Positions 4,820-10,704 of a DNA stretch of 10,704 nucleotides are shown here, one piece after another. Every line of letters begins with the position of its first letter. Position 1 is the first letter of the stretch. This stretch comes from Bacteroidia bacterium (GTDB taxonomy: Bacteria > Bacteroidota > Bacteroidia > AKYH767-A > OLB10). The stretch lies in contig JANWID010000084.1 of assembly GCA_025450095.1 (NCBI GenBank), positions 1 to 10,704 of the forward strand, written 5' to 3'. Made by a program: the position numbers and the translations under genes. The notes below the pieces were generated by a model, which worked only from the letters and a program-made list of their open reading frames with translations, was not told the origin of the DNA and ran no database searches.

Positions 4820-6955
4820 ATGGCAGTAATTGGTAAGATTCGCCAAAAAGCAGGTTTGCTTATTGGAATTGTGGGCTTCAGCCTGGTAGCTTTTATTCTT
4901 GGCGATTTGTTGACTTCGAACCGCAGTTTTCTCTCCGGTTCGGGAACAGTGGTAGCTGAAATCGGTGGGAAAAAAGTGGAAGTGATGGATTTTGAAAATT
5001 CCGTCAAGAAAATGGAAGAAAATTATAAGCTGAACACTAACACAGAAAATATTGACCAGGCAACAGTTGAATCATTGCGCGAACAGGCATGGACACAGTT
5101 GCTGAATGATTATATTATGAACCCGCAATATGAAAAGACGGGAATTAAAATCAGCTCCGAAGAACTCTTCGATATGATCCAGGGAAAGAATCCTCATCCG
5201 CAAATCAAGCAGGCATTCAAAGATCCGAAGACCGGTGAATTTTCACCCGCTAATGTACTGCAGTTTCTGAAGAACATGGATAATGACGCTACCGGTAAAA
5301 CACGTGCTCAATGGGTTGCTTTTGAAAAATACATCAAAGAAGAACGTGTTAAGGAAAAGTATAACGACCTGATTAAAAACGGACTTTTTACAACAACTGC
5401 AGAAGCAAAAAAAATGTATGAGGACCAGGGTAAAACAGCTAACATCCGTTTTATCGATTTCAATTACACAACCGTTCCTGATTCTACCGTTGTGGTTGAT
5501 GATAACGAACTGAAGGAATATTATAATACACACCAGAATGATTTCAAGCAGGAAGCGTCACGGAAAATTGAGTTCGTGGTGTTTGATGTTACCGCTTCTC
5601 CCGATGACCGCGCTGCGGCTTATTCCAGTTTGCAAAAACTCAACGGACCTTTCAGCGAAACCACCGACGACTCGTTGTTCGCAAGTGTGAATTCGGATAA
5701 TAAAAATGAGATCAAATTATACAAGCAGGGCATGCTCCCTCCTGCCGTTGATACCGTTTTCTTTTACGGCGCTACCCCGGGTATAACGGTTGGCCCATAC
5801 GAAGAAAACAATACTTTTAAAATTGCAAAGCTCCTCGAAGTGAAAGTGCAGCCCGATTCACTGAAGGTTAGTCATGCACTGGTTTCTTTTGCCGGTGCCG
5901 AAAGAGCTGCTCCTGAAGTTACCCGTACCAAAGAGCAGGCGAAAGTAACTGCCGACAGCCTTTTTGCCATCATCAAAAAAGATCCGAAGCGTTTCAACGA
6001 TATCGCGAAAAATGTTTCTGATGATAAAGTGGCTGCTGAAAAAGAAGGCGATCTTGAATGGATTACAACAGAAAGCCCGATGGATCCCAAATTCAAAGAA
6101 GGCGCATTCAGCATTTCCAAAGGAGAAGTTACTGTTACAGAATCAAATTTCGGATACCACATCATTAAAGTAACTGACCAGTCTGCTCCTGCACGCCAGG
6201 TGAAAGTGGCGATCATCGACCGCCGCATCGAACCCGGTTCCAAAACTTACCAGACTGCTTTTGGTAAGGCGAATGAATTTGCAGCCAGGAACAAAACCAT
6301 TGACGATTTCAACAAATCCGTTCAGGAACAAGGTCTCAACAAACGCGTTGCCGACAACCTGAAAGAAGGAGATAAAGCTATTCCCGGCCTGGAAAATCCA
6401 CGCCCCCTCATCCAGTGGGCTTACCAGCAGGAAAAAGGTGCTGTATCGAAACCCTATGATTTCGGAAATAAATTCGTGGTAGGTGCCCTTACCGAAGTAA
6501 AGGAAAAAGGCATCGCACCGTTTGAACAGGCAAAAGAACTGGTACAGGGAAAAGTAGTGACACAAAAGAAAGCGAAAATGTTTATTGATAAGATCGAAGC
6601 AAAACGGGCAACTGCTAAAACCATCGAAGAACTTGCAGCTGCACTGGGTGTATCGGTCAGAAATGCTGAAAGGATTTCTTTTGCATCGAGCTTCGTGCCC
6701 AACCTGGGTGTTGAGCCCGCCGTAGTTGGAAACGTATTCAGCATGCTGGTGAATCAGCTTTCAAAATCTATAGAAGGAACAGGTGGCGTATTTGTAATCA
6801 TCGTTGATAATATCACCGAACCCGCCACTCCATTTGAACCAAAAAATTTCCAGCAGCAATCTGTTCAGCAGCTGCAGCAGCGTGCCACTTACGAAGTTTT
6901 TAACGCGCTGAAAGAAAAAGCAAACGTGGTGGATAACCGCGGGAAATTCTACTGA
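4820..6955 (+). CDS. Membrane-anchored periplasmic peptidyl-prolyl isomerase, PpiD/SurA type
   Basis: A 711-residue chaperone/foldase expected to help secreted and outer-membrane proteins fold in the periplasm. One N-terminal membrane anchor is seen (residues about 11-31, AGLLIGIVGFSLVAFILGDLL), followed by a SurA-N-like helical region (about 44-160, beginning VVAEIGGKKVEVMDFENSV). A parvulin (PpiC-type) domain lies at about 348-453, starting SHALVSF and containing FNDIAKNVSDD, EGDLEWI, FKEGAFSISKGEV and FGYHIIKV. The C-terminal region has long charged helices and ends Gln-rich (FQQQSVQQLQQR). The anchor plus central parvulin matches PpiD-like proteins of Bacteroidota, which are longer than E. 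coli PpiD (about 620 residues). Only one parvulin domain is evident to me. It appears to be its own transcription unit, with a promoter near 4724 and a terminator at 6975-7001. Confidence 0.92.
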   Translation: MAVIGKIRQKAGLLIGIVGFSLVAFILGDLLTSNRSFLSGSGTVVAEIGGKKVEVMDFENSVKKMEENYKLNTNTENIDQATVESLREQAWTQLLNDYIMNPQYEKTGIKISSEELFDMIQGKNPHPQIKQAFKDPKTGEFSPANVLQFLKNMDNDATGKTRAQWVAFEKYIKEERVKEKYNDLIKNGLFTTTAEAKKMYEDQGKTANIRFIDFNYTTVPDSTVVVDDNELKEYYNTHQNDFKQEASRKIEFVVFDVTASPDDRAAAYSSLQKLNGPFSETTDDSLFASVNSDNKNEIKLYKQGMLPPAVDTVFFYGATPGITVGPYEENNTFKIAKLLEVKVQPDSLKVSHALVSFAGAERAAPEVTRTKEQAKVTADSLFAIIKKDPKRFNDIAKNVSDDKVAAEKEGDLEWITTESPMDPKFKEGAFSISKGEVTVTESNFGYHIIKVTDQSAPARQVKVAIIDRRIEPGSKTYQTAFGKANEFAARNKTIDDFNKSVQEQGLNKRVADNLKEGDKAIPGLENPRPLIQWAYQQEKGAVSKPYDFGNKFVVGALTEVKEKGIAPFEQAKELVQGKVVTQKKAKMFIDKIEAKRATAKTIEELAAALGVSVRNAERISFASSFVPNLGVEPAVVGNVFSMLVNQLSKSIEGTGGVFVIIVDNITEPATPFEPKNFQQQSVQQLQQRATYEVFNALKEKANVVDNRGKFY

Positions 6956-6974
6956 GAAAATCTTAATCCTGACG

Positions 6975-7001
6975 AAAAGGCCGCCTTGTGCGGCTTTTTT
7001 T
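6975..7001 (+). terminator. Rho-independent terminator after the PPIase gene
   Basis: The stem 6975-6984 (AAAAGGCCGC) pairs with 6990-6999 (GCGGCTTTTT) around a CTTGT loop; the GC-rich core GCCGC/GCGGC is perfect and one G-U pair lies next to it. A T-run follows directly on the core (6995-7001). It begins 20 nt after the PPIase stop codon and separates that gene from the next. Confidence 0.88.
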
Positions 7002-7043
7002 ATTTGTGATCAGCAATACCTTCCGGCACAAAGCGGAAAATTT

Positions 7044-7051
7044 TACATTTG
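7044..7051 (+). promoter_or_regulatory. Probable -7 element for the six-helix membrane gene
   Basis: TACATTTG is a perfect match to TAnnTTTG and lies just after the terminator, 9 nt before the ATG at 7061. Transcription would begin within a few bases of the start codon, giving a very short or absent leader. A TTTG at the -33 distance is not seen (CTTCC is there instead). Confidence 0.5.
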
Positions 7052-7060
7052 TGGTAACAC

Positions 7061-7720
7061 ATGAATCTCCTGCAGCAAATACGGAGTGCGGCTCCGATAC
7101 TGGTAATGGCGTACGCGTTTACCACTGCTATACTCTCCCTGGTGATCTTCCTGGGAATTGAAAATGATGTGGAGCTGGATCATTTCACACAGGATCCGGC
7201 AACTATAATGAAAACCCCATTCTACCTTGGGTTTTTCTCTTACATCGGCATCCTGTTCTGGTGCGCTACAGCAACATTGTGCTTTTTTATGCATTTATTA
7301 AGTTTTGATATTTCTGTTGAGCAAAAACGAAAGAAACAGTTCCTCCTTTTCTCCGGACTGATTTCATCTCTTTTATTGTTCGATGATCTGTTCCTGCTGC
7401 ATGAATCTGTTTTCCCCATTTATTTTCATATTCCAAAAAACGTAGTGTACCTGGTGTATGTGAATTTCATCCTGGCTTATGTGCTGTTGTTCCGCAATGA
7501 GCTGATGCATTCCGAATACATTATTCTGGTGATCGCGTTTGGTCTTATCGGAGCAGCACAGTTCGTGGACTTGTTACCCATGCCGATACCGGAAGATTCT
7601 TTCCTGGAAGATGCTGTAAAACTTTTCGGAATTGTAACCTGGTTTACCTATTACATGCGATACTGCCTTGAGATGGCACGTTCACAGTTTTTCGGTACTG
7701 CTGAAAATGATAATTACTGA
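7061..7720 (+). CDS. Six-helix integral membrane protein of unknown function
   Basis: A 219-residue protein with about six membrane segments (roughly 11-32, 55-80, 95-113, 126-144, 151-170 and 184-204) and a short polar C-terminus. I do not recognise a named family with certainty. Notable are charged residues at or in the membrane: the LLLFDDLFLLHE motif (D108, D109, H114, E115) at the end of helix 3, D170 at the end of helix 5, and LEDAVKLFGIVTW (E183, D184, K187) entering helix 6. Acidic and His residues in this pattern could bind a metal or form an active site, as in CREST-type hydrolases, but a match to that family is not shown. From memory, similar proteins with a DDxFLxHE motif occur in cyanobacteria and Bacteroidota. 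It is single-gene, with its own likely promoter, and its last 7 bp overlap the converging gldH gene. Confidence 0.82.
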   Translation: MNLLQQIRSAAPILVMAYAFTTAILSLVIFLGIENDVELDHFTQDPATIMKTPFYLGFFSYIGILFWCATATLCFFMHLLSFDISVEQKRKKQFLLFSGLISSLLLFDDLFLLHESVFPIYFHIPKNVVYLVYVNFILAYVLLFRNELMHSEYIILVIAFGLIGAAQFVDLLPMPIPEDSFLEDAVKLFGIVTWFTYYMRYCLEMARSQFFGTAENDNY

Positions 7721-8190
7721 CCTGCTCTTTCGATCCTTATTCCTGCATCCATAATACCTGGTAGCGGGTTAATGCGCATGGCCTGGATCAGCTCAAAAGT
7801 GTATTCGCCTGTCTGCGGAAAGCGTGCATTTTGTTTGAATAAAATCCGGTTATCCCAGATATCACCAAGCCCCTCTCCCGTCCACTGACCATCAGGCGCA
7901 GCGAGAACACACTCCAGTGTATCACGTTGAATTTGTCCGCCGGGGAAATTGGTGTTTATGAAAAGATATAAATTGCTGAACCTGTAAAAACCTGCGTTCC
8001 TAACATTGATATAAACATTGTAAGCGGAAGTAGTATCCGAAATGGGAACACGAAATACCAGCGATGCCCGCTGATCCCATTCGTTCTTGTCAATCTTTTT
8101 ATTTTCCTCGAACACCCGCGACGGATCGCATCCCGCGAAAGCGACACCCACAAAAGCAATTATAAAAAAACAGAAAATTCTATTGCTCAT
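7714..8190 (-). CDS. gldH: Gliding motility lipoprotein GldH
   Basis: A 158-residue lipoprotein. The signal peptide (residues 1-20, FFIIAFVGVAFAG) ends in a lipobox with Cys21. Family features follow: CDPSRVFEE straight after the Cys, a central NLYLFIN, then GQWTGEGLGDIWDNR, and ELIQAMRINPLPGIMDAGIRIE near the end. GldH is one of the Gld lipoproteins of Bacteroidota; in Flavobacterium johnsoniae its loss abolishes gliding and impairs chitin use, and it is linked to the gliding/type IX secretion apparatus, though its exact job is unclear. The start ATG overlaps the ricT stop as ATGA (8187-8190), so it is translated from the same message. It converges with the membrane gene at 7061-7720, with no terminator between them. 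Confidence 0.93.
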   Translation of the reverse strand: MSNRIFCFFIIAFVGVAFAGCDPSRVFEENKKIDKNEWDQRASLVFRVPISDTTSAYNVYINVRNAGFYRFSNLYLFINTNFPGGQIQRDTLECVLAAPDGQWTGEGLGDIWDNRILFKQNARFPQTGEYTFELIQAMRINPLPGIMDAGIRIERAGQ

Positions 8191-9752
8191 GAATCTTTTG
8201 GCGGAGTGCTTCTGGGCGGACTCTGACGTACTCTACCGCCTGTTTCATTACCAGTGGATGGTGGAGGTGGAATATTAACTTTCGGTTGTGGTGCAGGCGG
8301 TGCTTGTTGTGGCGGTTCCTGCGGCTTTACCGGTGTCCGGGCCGGACGATTGGTATTTTGTTGAGTTGCCGGGTTATTGGGTTGTTGTGTTGCCGGGATG
8401 TTGGGCTGTTGAGTTGGCGGGTTGGTGCGTTGTTGAGTTGGAGGGTTGTTGGGTTGCTGTGGCTTCCGTTGTTGTTTCTGTTGCTGTGGCTGTTGTCTTC
8501 CCGGTTCTTGACGTTGACGGTTTTGATTGCGGTTATCGCCCGACTGTTCTCTCGGTGCAGGACGTGATTGTTGCTGATCATCGGATGCCTGCATATTTTT
8601 TTTACCGTCCTTATTTCCTTTTTTCTTCTTCTTTTTCTTTTTATCCATCATGCGGGTGAGGCTGTCCTGCCCTACCACATCAGCATAATCCATCGGCTTT
8701 TCGCGTTCCACTATTTCTGCATAATCGTTCAGATCAACTGGTTTTTCACCACGCTTGTTCATCTGGATGATATCTTTCACACGATCCACTGGTAACGGGA
8801 TCCACGTATCGGAATTTATGGCTGTCGCACTTGCATCTTCAGTATACGCAAACCAGATCATCCGTTTAAAGATGTCCGTCTTGCGGTGCACTGCATGTCC
8901 TTTCATTGTTTCAAGCTTCGTATTCGCATCGGGAATATCACTCAGTGCATCCATGTATGAATCGAGCTCATAGTTCAGGCAGCATTTTAATTTGCCACAT
9001 TGTCCAGCAAGTTTGATAGGATTCAATGAAAGATTCTGGTATCGCGCAGCACTTGTTGAAACAATTTTGAAATCGGTCAGCCAGGTAGAACAGCATAGTT
9101 CTCTTCCACACGACCCGATTCCTCCCAGCCTGCTCGCTTCCTGGCGCATGCCGATCTGCCGCATTTCAATACGAACATGAAATTCTTCAGCAAGCTTTTT
9201 AATCAGCTCACGAAAATCGACACGCTCATCAGCAGTATAATAAAATGTTGCTTTTTTACCATCGCCCTGGTACTCCACATCCGACAACTTCATTTTCAGA
9301 TTAAGCCGTAATGCAATTGAACGTGCTTTATACATGGTATCGACTTCCATCGCCTTTACCGAATTCCATTTTTCGATATCAGCAGGGCGCGCCTGGCGGT
9401 ACAATGTTTTTACTTCTTCAGAAGTTTCGGAGAGGCCGTGTTTTTTTAATTGAAATCGCACTAACTCACCGGTAAGCGAAACGGTACCAATATCATGGCC
9501 CGGGTTTCCCTCGACAGCCACCATTTCACCGGTCTTGAGTTCGATGAAATCCTGGTTCTTAAAAAACTCTTTACGGCTACCTTTAAAACGAACTTCAACT
9601 ATATTGAATGGCTTCTGTCCATCCGGCAATTGCATATCCGACAGCCAATTGTATACATTGAGCTTGTTACAGCCGCTCGTACCACAAGTGCCGTTATTGC
9701 GACAACCCGGAGAGGTTTCACCCGTTTTAGTAGAACATGTACTGCAACCCAT
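8187..9752 (-). CDS. ricT: PSP1/RicT-family protein with Cys-rich N-terminus and long low-complexity tail
   Basis: RicT (YaaT) of Bacillus subtilis forms a complex with RicA and RicF that carries [4Fe-4S] clusters and aids RNase Y-dependent mRNA processing and development. This 521-residue homologue has the PSP1 core at about 50-330 with both conserved Cys clusters: SCGRELCC (C215, C220, C221) and CGKLKCC (C252, C257, C258). Ahead of it is a Bacteroidota-type N-terminus with Cys 3, 6, 17, 23 and 28, a possible extra metal site. From about 370 the chain becomes disordered: eight consecutive Lys (371-378), then Gln/Asn/Pro/Arg-rich sequence with four octapeptide repeats. B. subtilis RicT is only about 275 residues, so the tail is an addition. 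RicA and RicF are not in the window. It sits 79 bp after holB and overlaps gldH by 4 bp. Confidence 0.93.
   Translation of the reverse strand: MGCSTCSTKTGETSPGCRNNGTCGTSGCNKLNVYNWLSDMQLPDGQKPFNIVEVRFKGSRKEFFKNQDFIELKTGEMVAVEGNPGHDIGTVSLTGELVRFQLKKHGLSETSEEVKTLYRQARPADIEKWNSVKAMEVDTMYKARSIALRLNLKMKLSDVEYQGDGKKATFYYTADERVDFRELIKKLAEEFHVRIEMRQIGMRQEASRLGGIGSCGRELCCSTWLTDFKIVSTSAARYQNLSLNPIKLAGQCGKLKCCLNYELDSYMDALSDIPDANTKLETMKGHAVHRKTDIFKRMIWFAYTEDASATAINSDTWIPLPVDRVKDIIQMNKRGEKPVDLNDYAEIVEREKPMDYADVVGQDSLTRMMDKKKKKKKKGNKDGKKNMQASDDQQQSRPAPREQSGDNRNQNRQRQEPGRQQPQQQKQQRKPQQPNNPPTQQRTNPPTQQPNIPATQQPNNPATQQNTNRPARTPVKPQEPPQQAPPAPQPKVNIPPPPSTGNETGGRVRQSPPRSTPPKDS
8358..8453 (-). repeat. Four 24-bp tandem repeats inside ricT
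   Basis: Four in-frame 24-bp units encode octapeptides at residues 434-441, 442-449, 450-457 and 458-465: PNNPPTQQ, RTNPPTQQ, PNIPATQQ and PNNPATQQ. The consensus is (P/R)(N/T)(N/I)P(P/A)TQQ. Because the unit is a multiple of three, copy number can vary without breaking the frame. The DNA units differ by several bases each, so the expansion is not very recent. The plus strand here is strongly G/T-rich. Confidence 0.9.
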
Positions 9753-9831
9753 AACTTTTTTCGGTTAAATCTCAGTAACCTGAGGCGAAAATACACTGAT
9801 AATCAACTGCCAGCCTTGCTCCGCCGAACCT

Positions 9832-10704
9832 TTACGCTTCTTTTGCTTCGCGAAGGCGAGGAATATTCAGCAGGCGATTCATTTTAAAAGACAAATTTAG
9901 CAATAAAATCTTCGGGTTTGCATTGCGTTCCACGGCGTAGTGCGCTTCGTTCAATAGCGTACAGATAGCATCGATATTGCCGGCGTGTATGAATCGTGTG
10001 AACCGGCTGAAATTAGGGATCACATTATCATCGAAACGTACCATTCCGGCATCGCCATGATTCACCAACATGCATTCACGTGCCGCATCGAGGCAGAACG
10101 AAAAGAACAACTTCATATACTCCCGGCCCGATTTTGCCATAGCATCAATGAAAACATTCAGATCGGTCCACGCAAATTTTCCTTCCTTTTCATGAAACGG
10201 ACTATAGCTTAAACGCATCCAATTAATGAAATCATTTTCGATGCGATAATCCTGTTCCTTATCTCCCGAAAGCTCCTGCGCAATATTCATATTTCCGCCG
10301 GCAAGGCTTGCAATTTTCCTTGCGGAGACGGCATCTTTATTAAAATTCTTCTGCACTGCTGCCGCCACTTCATTCACTGAAAGTCGTGGCACTTTCACCA
10401 GTTGCGTCCTCGATAAAATAGTAGGAAGTAATTGCTCGCGATGTTCTGTTACCAGGATGAACACTGTATTATCAGGTGGCTCTTCGATTATTTTCAGCAG
10501 TTTATTCGAAGCATCCACGCGCATTTTTTCGGGAAGCCACATGATGAGAATCTTGTATGATGATTCAAACGATTTCAGGCTCAGCTTACGAATGATCTCC
10601 GAGCTTTCTTCTACCGACATGAATCCCTGTTTGTTTTCAACACCCAGCATATCGTACCAGTAAGCCAGATCCATGTATGGATTGCCTGTAAATGCAGCAC
10701 GCCA
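9832..10704 (-). CDS. holB: DNA polymerase III subunit delta prime (N-terminus outside the window)
   Basis: Delta prime is the rigid stator subunit of the clamp loader, which opens the sliding clamp and loads it on primed DNA. The frame is open through the window edge at 10704, and the ten codons before the first ATG at 10674 (WRAAFTGNPY) fit the family's region before a WYDML-type helix. That ATG is therefore internal and the true start is upstream. About 290 residues are visible. They contain the conserved SNKLLKIIEEPP (after the Walker B region) and LPTILSRTQ (sensor 1), followed by the lid domain (ARKIASLAGGNM) and a C-terminal helical collar domain. The Walker A region is off the window. 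It heads the minus-strand run with ricT and gldH. In B. subtilis holB also lies next to ricT (yaaT). Confidence 0.92.
   Translation of the reverse strand, partial: WRAAFTGNPYMDLAYWYDMLGVENKQGFMSVEESSEIIRKLSLKSFESSYKILIMWLPEKMRVDASNKLLKIIEEPPDNTVFILVTEHREQLLPTILSRTQLVKVPRLSVNEVAAAVQKNFNKDAVSARKIASLAGGNMNIAQELSGDKEQDYRIENDFINWMRLSYSPFHEKEGKFAWTDLNVFIDAMAKSGREYMKLFFSFCLDAARECMLVNHGDAGMVRFDDNVIPNFSRFTRFIHAGNIDAICTLLNEAHYAVERNANPKILLLNLSFKMNRLLNIPRLREAKEA

Noticed and set aside
8286..8659. Open frames on the plus strand across the ricT tail
   Set aside because: They are the complement of the Gln/Asn/Pro-rich repeats of ricT, which lack stop codons on the other strand because of skewed composition. 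No start context or family match.
9786..9793. TATTTTCG on the minus strand as a promoter for ricT in the holB-ricT gap
   Set aside because: It departs from TAnnTTTG, no -33 element lies at the right distance, and ricT is probably read from the holB promoter. It could be a weak internal promoter at most.

Overview
The window looks like chromosomal DNA of a Bacteroidota bacterium. The evidence is a gliding-motility lipoprotein of the GldH family, a RicT/PSP1 protein with the Bacteroidota-type Cys-rich N-terminus, a type III pantothenate kinase followed by an outer-membrane protein gene, promoter -7 elements of the TAnnTTTG type, and few Shine-Dalgarno sequences. I cannot place it to genus; a gliding, environmental Chitinophagales- or Sphingobacteriales-like lineage is only a guess.

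Layout. (1) A 3'-truncated tRNA-Phe(GAA) lies at the left edge on the minus strand, followed by about 260 bp of repeat-rich DNA without a gene. (2) Positions 323-4613 hold a plus-strand run: coaX, an outer-membrane beta-barrel-like protein, a secreted TPR-like protein, the lipoprotein LptC and a small two-helix membrane protein. Several junctions overlap, so most of this is probably one operon; a 237-bp repeat-bearing gap splits the barrel gene from the TPR gene. (3) A large imperfect inverted repeat and a probable promoter precede a membrane-anchored periplasmic PPIase of the PpiD/SurA type, which ends in a clear intrinsic terminator. (4) A six-helix membrane protein of unknown function has its own likely promoter. 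(5) Converging on it is a minus-strand operon: holB (5' end outside the window), ricT and gldH.

Biology. The plus-strand block is largely about building the cell envelope: LPS transport (LptC), outer-membrane protein folding (PpiD/SurA-like) and an outer-membrane protein, with CoA synthesis (CoaX) at its head. The minus-strand block joins DNA replication (delta prime), a RicT regulator and a lipoprotein needed for gliding/type IX secretion; the holB-ricT pairing also exists in Bacillus subtilis.

The best anomaly is in the TPR-like gene. It stops at a TAG (3732-3734), but the same frame continues for 30 codons with a tail typical of the family and then ends in an ATGA overlap with the lptC start. 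This points to a recent nonsense mutation, a sequencing error or readthrough. It also moves the lptC start to 3824. I see no phage, IS, CRISPR or defence genes, and no clear sign of a wholly new system.
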